The position numbers and the translations under genes are program-made. A stretch of 64,000 nt of DNA from the NCBI GenBank assembly GCA_029339195.1, contig JAPTJF010000220.1, positions 33,929-97,928 of the forward strand, given 5' to 3'. The stretch comes from Micractinium sp. NFX-FRZ. Lineage: Eukaryota > Chlorophyta > Trebouxiophyceae > Chlorellales > Chlorellaceae. The notes beneath the pieces are model-generated. The model was not told where the DNA came from, ran no database searches, and saw nothing but the letters and a program-made list of their open reading frames with translations. Below, piece by piece: positions 11,401 to 22,600 of the stretch. Every line of letters begins with the position of its first letter. Positions within the stretch are counted from its first letter, which is position 1.

Positions 11401-13600
11401 TTCTCTCCTCAATCTGCCTCCTGCACTTGCAGGTACCTGATCGCCGCCGGTGACCCGCTGCAGCTTCCCCCTGTGGTGGCCTCTCCTGCCCACCTCACAG
11501 CCAGCGCTGCAGGGGCCCGACTACAGCAGCCTCCGCAGCAGCAGCGACCGGGGGGCCAGCTGCACGGCCTTGTGCGCCTGCTGTTTGTGCGCCTGACGGC
11601 GCTGGGCCTGCCGCCCTTCCTGCTGCGCCGGCAGTACCGCTGCCACCCCGAGTGAGTGGGCAAGCACTGGTGCAGGCGTGCATGCTGCAGTGCACGTGCA
11701 TGTGCGTTCGGATCTATGTCATCTGAGCCCCACATATTCCTGTCGGACCAAGCCTCCCGGCCATCATCCGCCCACCCCCCTTGCGCTCACCCTGCCCTGC
11801 CCCCCGCAGCATCTCAGCGGTGCCAAACGCCCAGTTCTACGGCGGCCGCCTGCAGGATGGATGCACCCGGGAGCAGCGCGCCTCGCTGCTGCCGGGCCTG
11901 CCCAGCCTCGCCTTCCTGGATGTGCGAGGGCAGGAGCAGTACAGCGCAGGTGGGGCGGGAGACGAGGGGGCTAGGTGGTGGGTTGGGGGCTAGGTTGGGT
12001 GTAGGAGCGGCAGCCAGCCGGGTGCTCCCAAGAGAGGTGATGTGGCTTGCCCTGGATGGCCAGCCTACAGTTGGATGGTACTTTATTATTTCCATTGCTG
12101 ATCCCACGCCTTCTCCCTTGCCTCCCTCTTCCAAGCAGGGCGCAGCGCCAGCAACCAGGCGGAGGCGGAGGCCGTGGTGGCGGCGGTGGAGCTCCTGGTC
12201 GCTTCAGGAGTCGGCCTGGGCCAGTGCGGCGTCATCTGCTTCTACCGAGCGCAGGTGGGTTGGGCGTCAATCAGAGGGCAGCAACCGGGATGCAGGCTTC
12301 GCGTGCAGCAATGTGTGTGCATCAAGGTTCCGGAAGGGACACTGCTTGCTAAAATTAGGACACCCCGCTTTTGCCCATTCGTGCAGGTGGCCCTGGTGCG
12401 CTCGCTTCTGGACCGCCGCCTGCCCCAGCTGCAGCAGCAGCAGCAGCAGCGGCAACAGGCTGCTGCACTGGCGGGCGACAGCTGCAGCCATGGGGCGGAA
12501 GAGGGGCTGGATCTTGCAGCAGGCAGGGGCGCAGGCAGCGAGGAGGGCGGGAGTGAGGGGGAGCCTGCAGCGCAGCAGAATGTGCAGGTGGCTACGGTTG
12601 ACTCGTTCCAGGCAAGTGGTGCTGATGCCAGAGCCCGCTGGTGCAGCTTGATGTGAACTATGCCTGAATGGCAGCTGCTCTGACTGCTGTGGGGTGGCTG
12701 CTCGGCCTGCGCTCGACTCGACTGCCCGCCAACCGTCATGCCTGCCCACGTGCCCGCTTGCCTCCCTGTGCCTGCCTTGCCGCCCTGCCTGCCTGCCTGC
12801 AGGGAGCCGAGTGCGACGCCATCATCCTCACCACTGCCATCACGCGGCCAGGAGCTTTTGCCTCAGGTGCGGCAGCCTCTACAGCCCTGCTCAGCCTGCG
12901 CTGCTCTTCATTGAACACTCACACACCCACTGTCACGTGCATGCCACGCACACTCCCTTCTCCACAAGACACAGCACGCCTTCAAGTCACATCGTGGTCA
13001 TCTCTCTGTTCTCCCACCCTGGTTCGCACCCCACAGCCTCCCCCTGCCCCACCTCCTGCAGACTCCTGCCGCCTCAACGTGGCATTGACCCGCGCCCGCC
13101 GCAACCTTATCATTGTCGGCTGTGCCCCGGCGCTGCAGCAGTCAGCACCCGCCTTTGCCGCCCTGCTGGCGCGCTGCCGGGCAACGCCTGGCGGCTACTT
13201 CCAGGGCCGCCTGCCAGCCCCCGGGGTGCTGGCAGCGGCGAGGCAGCAGGCCGGGCGGCAGGCGCCGCTGCCGGGGGCGCTGGCGGGCAGCGCATCGCCG
13301 ACGTCAGCAGCTGCGCAGCAGCAGCAGCAGCGGCAGCAGCAGCCTGCATGGGGACCGGCGGGGGCGCCAACAGCACGGGCGATGGAGCAGGAGTCAGGGG
13401 AGGAAGACTGGTCGCTCGTAGATGAGATGGAGGCCCCAGAGAGCTCCCGCCAACAAGGCATGCTAGTGTCAGCACCGGCGGCACCAGCAGTGGCAGCAGC
13501 AGCGGCACCAGCAGCGGCAGCACCGGCTGCAGGGCTTGTAGGGGCTGGTCCCACAGATGAGCAGGAGGCAGGAGAGGAGGGCAGCTGGGATCAGGTCTAG
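5474..13600 (+). CDS. ZGRF1-type SF1 DNA helicase
   Basis: Superfamily 1B helicase like animal ZGRF1, which acts in recombinational repair of blocked forks. About 18 exons give roughly 1,500 residues. Order: an N-terminal DUF2439 domain (ATYTQDGHKKLAKNRRWLDG...KLYDEGG, exon 5474-6152); a long disordered Gln/Ala/Pro segment (6346-7309); a ZGRF1-specific core (VPYYNSCDLFIWRNN, 7806-7903; YRRDDLWVLSNTPDF and VYAIKGPDASTEL further on); then the helicase. Motif I GPFGSGKST is split by the intron 9738-9949; Ia is VLVAAHTNVAVDR; II is VVILDECSQM; III is AAGDPLQLPPVV; IV is RRQYRCHP; V is VATVDSFQGAECDAIILT; VI is RLNVALTRARRNLIIVG. All motifs are intact, so it should be an active ATPase. The GRF zinc finger expected between the two ZGRF1 core blocks is not visible. 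The C-tail is Gln/Ala-rich and acidic, ending at 13598-13600. Confidence 0.92.
8394..8413. repeat. Interstitial telomere-like repeat
   Basis: Three CCCTAA-type units (aaaccctaaccctaaccct) in an intron of the helicase gene. The first unit fits the plant type (CCCTAAA read across the join), the others the six-base form. Confidence 0.75.
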
Positions 13601-13729
13601 GCCGCCAGCGGTTCTTGTGGGGCATGCAGATGCTGTGCGAGGCCACGCCCGCTGCGGTAGTACTGCACCCCACTTGCTCTTGATGCATATCGAAACTATT
13701 ACTTCACAAATGTTTGATCGATCCTGACA

Positions 13730-13734
13730 TGTAA
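13730..13734 (+). terminator. Poly(A) signal TGTAA
   Basis: TGTAA 130 bases after the helicase stop and only 45 bases before the stop codon of the convergent sulfotransferase gene, so the two 3' UTRs almost certainly overlap. Confidence 0.55.
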
Positions 13735-13778
13735 AGGAAGTGCGCACAGAAAACAGTCAACTCTGGCAAGCCTGCCAT

Positions 13779-13874
13779 TCAGCGCTTGCTTCGCCGCTTG
13801 CTTGCGGCTGCTGCTACCGCGCTGTCGCCTGCTGCTCCTCCGCCTCCTGCTGCTGCCCGCCTTCCCAGGGCGGC

Positions 13875-13914
<40 letters not shown>

Positions 13915-16736
13915 GCTCCCGTGGCAGCAGGCCCAAACTGCAGGGACCCCACGTCATGCCCGTACTGCTGCTGTACTGCAGAGAAGCACGCACTGTGTTG
14001 GCCTCTATAGAAGTCCAACACGTCACAGTACTGCTCCCTGGCTGCCGGGCGCTTCTTCCCTGCACACGGGTGTTGAGGTGTGGTTGAGGCAAGGCGGGGC
14101 AAGGATGATGTAAGGGGCATGCATGCAAGTGGGGAGGAGGAGCGGTGGATGCGCAGTGGCTGGCGGGCGGGGCAGCAGGGAGGGCGGAGCCACTGCCCAT
14201 GAACTGATGATGCTTCGGTCCGTGTCCAGTGGCAGGCGCACCTGAGTCTTTGGACTCATTGCAGCCCCTCCCATTGACGTTCTCCAGCTGCTTTTCTAAT
14301 GGCCGCACCTGCGCAGAAAGGGCAGGGGTGCGCTTGGCAGTTGGTTGCTGTTTTGCTGCGCCGGCAGGCACAGGCCCCCTGAGGGGGGCGCACAGGCGCA
14401 GGTCTCCCACTGCATATGTCATCGGTGCAGCCACTGTTGGCACCCAGCCCGCCTGCTCAGGTTTGCTCCCTCTCAAACCAACACAAAACAGGACCCCACT
14501 GCTCTCAGCCACAGCGATAGAGCCATTGCCCACAGCGGCCGCCACGCACTGGTGGCGCATCAGAGGGCCGCCGCCGCTCCAGCTCTTCGAGCACGGTGGC
14601 CAGATCTTCATCTATCGCTTCCGTTCGTCCGATAAAGTCCACCGCCCAGCCGCCGCCCGCTGCCAGCATGCAGTCCTCCTGCGGTTGAATGTGGTCCCAC
14701 ACGAAATCGGCGCCCTTCCTGCAGCGTGTTCAAGGTTCAGTTGGGGTGCCTGTTGAGGTGCAGAAGGCACGGGGTTGCGCTGGTTGGTGTGCGGGGCAAG
14801 GGTAAAAGTGTGCCCCCCACACACTGTTTGCGCCTCCTTGCCTTGTTGGCACAGCATGACATCAGGAGGCGTGCATCCGTGGGGGTAGTCCACTGCTCTC
14901 CTCCCTCCTGGCCCCGCCTGCCCCACTCTCGCGCCCCGCCCGCCTTGGCCTGCCCTACCCTCCCACCCACCCCCTCCGCACCCTCCCGTGCCAGCATCTC
15001 AACGGATTAGGGTTGGGGCGACCCTAAACCCTAAACCCTTGGGGGCACACTCACTTGGAGCACAGCCGGTCGCTGGTGCACACCGTGGCAAAGCCGGCCG
15101 GGTCGGCACAAAACTGGTTCCACCCGCCGTAGGCTGCATTGCCTGGGGGAGACAGGTTCCTCATCATCATGCTGCAGATGAGGGGCGGAAAGGGGAGGTA
15201 GCACAGCGAGCAGTGCAGTTGGGTGGGCATATGAGCAGGCACGACGTGGTCAGTGGGCGCTGCCAGCGTGCGGCAGCGTCTGGCGCGGCATGCAGGTGTC
15301 GGGTGGGCGCCAGCGCGGCTGAACGGCCAATCCAATGGCATCAGGCAAACAGGGAGCCCTGGCGGGGGTGGGGGAAGGGGGGCGGGCGCACCGGTAGCTG
15401 CTGATCGCCCTCTGGTACGAGTTGCGCACAAAGGTGACCACAAAGTAGGTGCTCCATAGGTCCTCCAACTCCTGCCCCGTCAGCATCTGCATGGATCAGG
15501 CGCGGGCCAGCGGGGTGAGCACGGGAGCAGAGGGGACAGGTGGCCGAACAGGCAATTTGGAACGTCTGCGAGATATGATAATCTAGGAGGTGTTGGGGCC
15601 TCCATGCACCCAACCCAGTTTAAACTAAAGGGGATGGGCGCTGGCTTGTGGACGGGTGGCGCAGGAGCGTAACCGCCGTTGCCGACAATCTGGCCTCCCC
15701 AAATGCAACAGCTTCGTTCAGTGGCCCACAGCACCTGCAGCGGCTCAAAGCTCATCGCTGCCTCGGTTTGATTGTTGGCGCCGGCTGTGGCATTCGTGGC
15801 GCCCTCGGCGCCGGAGCGGCGGCAGCCCTTAAAGTGGCAGAGCAGGCTGCTGGAGGCGGTCTTGGCGTGGCGCAGGTACACAACTGGGAGGGCGGGAGGG
15901 AAGGGGGAGGACGGGGAGGCACGAGGGGGCCAGTACAGTCAGCAGAGGGGGGATGAAGAGCGGAGGCACTGGTGCCCCAACCCACAAGTGGTGCATCTGT
16001 GTGTACGCCAACAGTGCAATGCATTGGTCCCCGCGTGGGGCAGGCTGGAAGCGTTGCCTGGTCATGGCAGCAGCCTGCCCACCTTTGTACATGTGATTGA
16101 CCAGCACTTGGCATGCAGAGAAGAGCTGCAGCGGCGGCAGCGGGTGACCTGCAGGCCAGGCGGTGGGGTTGGGCGGTAGCGCGGCGCTCGGGCCGTGTTG
16201 TTGGGTAGGTGCGCACCAACCGTGTGGGTTGTGACCTTGCATAAGGATGCACGGATGGGGATGCATGCCTAGGCCCAGGGCAGCAGCGCGTTGACAGAGT
16301 GTGGATGCTGCTCGCAGGCAAAGATGAAACCCTCCAACCGCCAGGACAGGTTCTCACCCGCCGCTATGGCCTCCTCACGCTGCGCCAGCCACGCCTGCGT
16401 ACGGTTCTGCCGCCACTCCTTGTATCCAACCTGCCACTGCTGCGGGTTGAGAGGCCCTGCTTTCGTCACAAAGCCGTGCACTCCTGCCCCCGCGGGAACG
16501 GCGGCAGCCGTGGCGGCAGCCGTGGCGGCGGCGGCACTGGCACGCAGCACCGCATACAGAGAGGTGCACAGCACAGCGCCGATCAGCAAGAAAAGCCGCT
16601 TTCCATAGCTGGCTTTGCGTATTTGCAAGGACAGCAGCCGGGCGAGCCGAACAACCAGCCCTTTGCCGCGCGGAGGCTTGCGCATTGCTAGGCGCCACAG
16701 GCAGAACGTTTCAATGGGTGCGCATGCGCAGCACAC
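13779..16736 (-). CDS. Membrane-anchored sulfotransferase (Sulfotransfer_2-like)
   Basis: Probable Golgi type II sulfotransferase using PAPS. Exons: 16736-16358, 15883-15735, 15486-15392, 15171-15055, about 14720-14570, about 14312-14250 and about 14061-13779; roughly 400 residues. It has a basic N-terminus, then a signal-anchor (YGKRLFLLIGAVLCTSLYAVL). The 5'-phosphosulfate loop is VVYLRHAKTASSSLL, completed by splicing 16358 to 15883. The 3'-phosphate motif is TYFVVTFVRNSYQRAISSY. A later exon holds FVWDHIQPQEDC and WAVDFIGRTEAIDEDL, typical of the C-terminal half of algal sulfotransferases. The C-terminus carries 13 Gln in a row and a Lys/Arg end. The start may be 16736 or the inner ATG at 16685 (MRKPPRGKG). 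The substrate is unknown. The exon 4/5 junction is the least certain. Confidence 0.83.
13879..13917. repeat. CTG/CAG trinucleotide tract coding poly-Gln
   Basis: About thirteen CTG units on the plus strand encode poly-Gln in the C-terminal exon of the minus-strand sulfotransferase. Such tracts vary in length between strains. Confidence 0.8.
15004..15040. repeat. Interstitial telomere-like repeat, both orientations
   Basis: A TTAGGG word (ggattagggttgggg) is followed within ten bases by accctaaaccctaaaccc, the plant-type CCCTAAA repeat in the opposite orientation. It lies in the sulfotransferase intron next to the 15055 exon border. Confidence 0.75.
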
Positions 16737-17488
16737 GGAGATTAAAAGCCCCTATGCAGACTCGCTTGCGCGGTGTGTTCTATGCTGGGTGCGTCGTGGC
16801 GGCGGCGGTGGGCGGAAGCTCGTGCCCAGGCTCGACGGCAGGAACACCGCGAGCAACCTGATGCATCTTGTTGCTGCGAATACTCAGTTCGACACTCGGC
16901 ATCTGGGAGCCTAATGAGGCTACAACTGGACACGAGCCGCCCAAGTCGGCTCACACCTCCTGTTGGCTCTCTGCCACTGCCACCGGGCGCCTGGGAGATC
17001 GCCCGGAGGGTTTTGAGTCATCATGCGATTTGTTCTTGATTCCTTTGAAAAGGTGCCTGGTAGCCTGCTTGGTCTCCTCGGCAAGTCTGTTGTTGGAAGC
17101 AGACATGGTCCAGGTGGCAGGCAGCAGGCAGCAGGCAGCAGGCAGGCTGCCGGCTGGAAGGCGGCAGTCGCTCTAGTCACAGACCGGCCTGTGCGTACAG
17201 GCGGCAGTCTCTCTAGATAGTCTTCATCTGGCCTGTGGGTAATAAATCAGAAAACTAACGCCCTCCCAGCACATGGCACTTGGGTCAAATTGAAACCAAC
17301 TTGCAAATCCAGGAGGCTCTGCAGCTGCAAGGGGGAGCTGCAAGGAAGCAGCGGCTGCCACCTGTCACGGACGTGTTGGCATGTATAACACGCTTTCTGC
17401 AGTCGCAATCGCCTGCTGCACACACTGCCTCATTGCAAATCGCCTTTGCATCGCCTCGCAGACGCCCGTGAGCTTTGGACTCGAGACC
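16737..17488. other. Divergent upstream region, no gene seen
   Basis: Separates the sulfotransferase (minus) from the PLAC8 gene (plus). It contains an aggcagc-type simple repeat (about 17117-17150). I see no conserved protein. Confidence 0.4.
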
Positions 17489-18631
17489 ATGGCCACCCAC
17501 TTGCAGACCAACAAGTGGCCAACAGGGCTCTGTGTGAGTGCTGGACTATACTGGTCGTCCAAAGTGTGCCGTTTGGAACCTGCAAGCAGGGCGGGCACTG
17601 TCGCCGCTCCACTGCCGCCAAACGCGGAAGTCTAAACGGAGGCCCCGTGGCGCCGTGCCTCTAGATAGTTTGCATGCTTGGTTGTGAATAGCGCTGGTTA
17701 TCTTGCCAGGCGGCAGCAGCAGCTTGCTGACGCCAGCTGTTGCGCCCCCCGCCCGGTGCCGCCCAACGGCGACGGCTGTGCTTGCCGGCCCTGCTGCCGT
17801 CTCCTGTGCTCCGCATCGGACGTGCGATAACCGTTGCACACGACGCCCGCCCAGCACGAGATGAGCCACACCCCCGAAACTTGATCTCATCCGTCCTCAC
17901 GGTCCTTCCCGCCTGCCTCGTCTTTGTGTGCAGGACTGCTTCTCAGACTGCGGCACGTGTTGCTTTGGGTTCTTTTGTGCGCCATGCCTGTACGGCCAGA
18001 ACGCCGAGAAGCTGGGCAGCTCGTGCTTCGCCAACTGCCTCCTCTTCTTCCTGTGCGGAGGCATGTTCTCCTGCTGCTTCACCGGCAACCGCCAGAAGCT
18101 GCGGGCCAACCACGCGCTCGCCCCCGAGCCCTGCAACGATTGCTGCGTCATGTGCTGGTGCGTTTGTGGCAGGGTCTATGTGGCAGGAGCTGCTGCAGAG
18201 CGTTCTCATTTGTAGAGGCTCATGGCTCGTGGCCTGCTGGTGAACCCGTGCTGCTTGAGGCCTTCTGAGTCGGTGCTGGGCTGTCAACCGGCTGGCCAAG
18301 TCCTCACGCTGCTCCCATCTGCCTCGTCTGCGCTGCAGGTGCCCGGCCTGCGCTGTGTGCCAGGAGGCGCGTGTGCTCAAGGTGGGTTGCAGACGAGGAG
18401 GGCGAGGATCGGTGCCAGTCCGTTGCATGCTGGGCGGGACGGGCATGGCAGTGCTGGGTGGTTAGTTGCTTGGCTGCTAGTTGGGTGCTGCGCATTGGCC
18501 GCCCCGCCACGTCCCCCTCACAAGCACCGCCTGCCTGCACCCCCTGCCTGCAGACGCACGGCGCGGCGCCCCAGTTCTACCAGGCACCCGTGATGGCGCC
18601 TCCGCCGCCCCAGGCCATGGCGCAGGTGTGA
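17489..18631 (+). CDS. PLAC8 family cysteine-rich membrane protein
   Basis: Four exons, 17489-17533, 17934-18157, 18339-18381 and 18554-18631, give exactly 129 codons plus stop, with every phase matching. It reads MATHLQTNKWPTGLC|DCFSDCGTCCFGFFCAPCLYGQ..., the WxTGLxDCxxDCxxCC start of PLAC8 (plant PCR cadmium-resistance / FW2.2-like) proteins. The usual CCxxxxCPC core appears as CCFGFFCAPC. A hydrophobic Cys-rich span follows (ANCLLFFLCGGMFSCCF), then CVMCWCPACAVCQEARVLK, typical of the C-terminal half. The tail is Pro-rich. Plant relatives affect divalent cation export or cell number; the role here is inferred only from the family. The first exon is only 45 bases, and its start is the ATG directly before the conserved block. 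Confidence 0.9.
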
Positions 18632-19670
18632 AGCGGTGGAGGGTGGCACAGAGCCCCAGTCATACCCGACACAGCTCCCCACCTGCCAGCTTTCTGGCCA
18701 TGCAGCATGCTCATGCACATGCACACTAGGGGCAAGTAGCACGGAAGGACGCTCGCCAAGTGCCACCGTGCGTGCATACGCCATCTGGGCCAGGGGCGTG
18801 TGCGCTTGGAATGGCGTTTTTCAAACCCAACGTGTGACGATGATACCCTGCACTCCGCACTTGCGTGATGGCGCCGCCATCTACCACTTGATCTCAGCGC
18901 CCGTGTCTTGCTTCATTTGTGCGCATCTACCTTTATGAGCCAGGTACCTAGCGTGCCAACACCCCTTCCTTTGTTAAGAGAGAGACTTGCAACGTGTTCG
19001 ATCAACCTAACGGATTCACCGCACTTCAAATGTAATGATGAGGCATCCACGTGCATAGTGCTGACTCTTCAGCAGGCTCAGCATGGGCCGCTGCACCAGC
19101 AGCCTTGTCCCTGCCTTGATTTCCCACAGCGTCGTTGTAAAGCCCAGCCTCCAGCATGTTTTCTTTCAAAGCTGGCCCTCAGGCCTGCAAACAGCTGCCT
19201 TCAATATTGTGGGACATGCCGGGCTCGGTACGGGGCCCAGGGTAGAGGTGAGGCACGCGAAGGAGTTGCTGGGAGAGATGGGGGCAAGGGTCAGTGTAAT
19301 TGCGTGTGGTGCTGTTGTGTGCTGCATGGGCAGTAAACCGTTCGATTTGAGTATGGGCAGGTGCCCTGAGGGCCTGCACCAGCTTCCCTCCACTCCCGCC
19401 CGCCCACCCCGCCGCCCCGGGTGGAAAGCCGCCAGCTCCCAAATCAGAGCACAGCACCTGCCTCCGCCACGCCGCGACTAACTGATCAACGTTCCGCGCC
19501 TCACGCAGCGTGTGGCAGGAGCAGCGTGCAGCTGAGCTCTGAATTTTGAAAGCGCATCGCCCGTGCCCGGCCCACCGTGCCGGCAGCAGCGATGTCGCGT
19601 CTCTGATCGACCTGCGACACTCTTTGAAGAACCTATATCTCCGGGAAAGGCTCCCGAGACGCCCGCAGCC
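18632..19670. other. Intergenic region with a TGTAA word
   Basis: No conserved gene seen over about 1 kb. TGTAA at 19031-19035 may end the PLAC8 transcript (400 bases after the stop). The rest should hold the promoter of the giant gene that starts at 19671. Confidence 0.4.
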
Positions 19671-22600
19671 ATGCGGCGCCTCTTCGTGGTGCTCGACCTC
19701 TCCCTGCTGCGTCAGCCGGGGGAAGAGCAGCGCGAGGCGGTGCTGCAGCAGCTGACCACTACCGTAGCGCGGCTATGGGCCGCGTACCAGCCCCCCGGCA
19801 GCAGCGGCGGTGGCGGCGGCCGGCACGTCAGCTGGGGCTATGCCCTCTACGACTCTGCCTGCCCCGAGCTACTGCTCAAGCCCAAGCTGCGGCGCATCGC
19901 TCAAACCCTGCGTGAGTAGCTGCCCTGCTGGATGGGTGCTGCTGGCTCTCTGCCGCTGAGGCGGCCACGCTGCATCGCCCGGCCGGCAGCTGTTGCCAGC
20001 TGCCCACTTGATCACTTCCGCCGTGTTTGACGCGTGCATGCCCCCCCACCTGCCCCCTGCAGGCCTGCCTGCGGCCTTCCAAGAGATCATGCAGACCGAC
20101 TGCCGGGGCGCTGAGTTGGCGCACTTTGTCGCCCTGGTGGGTGCTGCTGCCCAAGCCTCTGTGGAGGGTGGCAGCAGCAGCGAGGCGCCAGCGGCGGCGC
20201 TGGCGCGCTCCCTTCAGAGCGCGCTGGGCTCCAGCTTCATGAAGAAGCTTCAGGAGCTGGCAGACAACGACAGCAGCAGCGGCGGCAGCGTGCGCAGCAG
20301 GGCAGACGGCCTGCTGGTGCTGCTGACCCCCGGGCTGAGCAGCAATGCACATGTGCAGGACTTTGTGGGTGCTGACGTGCGCACTGGTGACGTGGCGGAG
20401 CGGCTGCTGTCGGCCGCCCTGCCGGCCGCGCTGTGGCAGCGGTGCTCCGGCGGCGCGCTGCGCGTCTGCTGGGTGGCAGCTGATACCGTTGTGGCTGGCA
20501 GCGGCGGTGAGCAGCCGCTGGCGGTGCTGCCACCGCTGCAGACGCTGGCAGTTCTGCCGCCCATGCAGCCTCTGGCGGTGCTGCCGCCGCTGCAGGAGCT
20601 CATGCGGCAGCACTGCGCCCAGGCGTCCGCTGCGCCCCTGGCTGAGCTGGCAGGGCCTTGCAGCCAGGCGGAGTTTGCTGCGCGCCTGGCGCTGCCGCAG
20701 GCATCTACTGCAGTGGATCAGCAGGCAGCGAGGCAGGCGGCGGGGGAGCAGGAGGAGGAGGATGATCCCTGGCCGGCAGCGGCTGGTCCGGATGAGGATG
20801 CAATGTCAAACCTGAAGCTGCTAGTGGCGTGCTTGGAGGGAGCCAAAGGTGGGTGCTCATTTTGGGCTCTCTTGAAAGGAGCCAAAAGTGGGTGCTCAGT
20901 ATGGACCGGCTGACAGGCCAAGGTGATGTGGTGCAAAAGCAAGGCGGCGGGCAAGCATTGGAAGCACAGACAGCAGTCAGATATTGCAGCTGCATGCATG
21001 TGTGCATGCATGCCCGCGCTGGCTGCTGTGAGAGCTGACCTCCTCATTACTGCCAATTGGGCCCTGTGCAGAGCGCGAGGCGGACGAGGCCCGGCGCCGG
21101 CTGCGGGTGCAGCACCGCCAGCTGGCCAAGCAGCGACAGCACACCATGCTGCCGACCGCGGCGCGGCGCCAGCTGGTCGCAGTGGGCAAGAAGGGGGCGG
21201 CACTGCTTGAGAATGCAAAGCGCATGCAGGTGAGCTAATCTGTGCTGCTCCTGTGCTGCTGGTGCTGCTCCCGCTTCTTGGCACTGGTAATGCGGTGCAG
21301 GAAAGTGGCTGGCTGGCTGGATGCAGAGGTGCACAGTGAATGTTTCAGCTGCGATGTGCCCAGTTCCGGAATATGCATACAGTAGAGCGTGACCACTGCT
21401 GTGCCTCCTCCCCTCCCCGCCTCCCCGCTTGCAGGCCCGCAAGGGCGGCGCCTCCCAGCCCAACTCTGCACGCGCCACAAGTGACGACGGCGCCGCGTTC
21501 TCAGATGACATGGCGGCTGCAGCGGCTGTCAGGGCTGCCACGGCTGAGGAGGGCGAGGAGGCAGACAGCGGGAGCATCATGCCGCCGGAGGCAGCGGCTG
21601 CCGAGCTCAAAGGGTGAGGTGCAGCTCGAGATGGACATTGGGGGGTTGTGGGAAGGGTGGGCGCCACTGCGGGAGGCCCTCGGCTGGAGAGCGCTTCCCC
21701 TATGTTCCTTGCCAGCAGAATTTGCCGGCTCTCGTGTTGTAAGCGAACCGCGTCTGAGGTTAAGAGCGGCTGCAGCCGGTAGGCGGTTATCCTTGGGGGG
21801 GGCAGCTCAACTAGGGCCCAGCTGTGCCACCCTCTGAGCCCCATGAGGCCTCACGCCCTCCATTCCTCACCCACGCCTCTTCCCTCTCTCTCCCGTCCAG
21901 TCGCCTGGAGGAGCTTCTGGCCAGCACAACAGCTGCCGAGCAGGCCCCCGCCCCGACAGCGCTGCTGCAGCAGATCCGCTCCCTGGTGGAGACGTGCTAC
22001 TCCTCCATGCAGCGCTACTGCAACCGCAGAGGCCAGCAGCCACAGCAGCAGCAGCAGGCAGCTGCAGCAGGGGCGGCCACAGAGGGTGCAGCCGCAGCTG
22101 CCGCTGCTGCTGCACCTGCTGCAGCTGCAGCCGATGAGGCGACCAGCGCGCCGCCACTGGCGGCATTACTCGCTGCACCTGTGGCGCTTGCCCCGGCCGC
22201 CGCGGCCGCCAGCGGGCAGCAGTCACAAGGCCAGCCATTTGCAGCAACAGTGGCGACGTCCATCGATGGCATGCGCTCGCTGCTGCTGCAGCAGGTGCCG
22301 GTGGCTCTGGCCGACCTGCGGCAGCAGCACACGCGGGCAGAGGAGCCGGCGGAGGTGCGCGCCCTCTCCCACCGCTTCCTCCACGAGCTCCTGCTGCGCC
22401 TCAGCATCTGCGCCTACGGTGAGGGGGCTGCTCTGCAGGGGGAGGGGGGTTGTTCCCGGCCGGGGAAAGGGGTGCTTTGACTGGCCGCATGCATGGCGTG
22501 CTGGCTGGGGGTGTGCTGCGCCTGACTTGACCTGCGTGCTGGCTGGCTGCTCACCGTGCCTGGGGTCAGGCAGTTGGCTGCCTGGGCGGCCCCCCAGGGG

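Noticed and set aside
16269..16736. A complete single-exon small membrane protein of 155 codons
   Set aside because: A GTGAGA donor inside it (exon end 16358) joins in phase to VVYLRHAKTASSS, giving a full sulfotransferase; the open tail after the donor is read-through.
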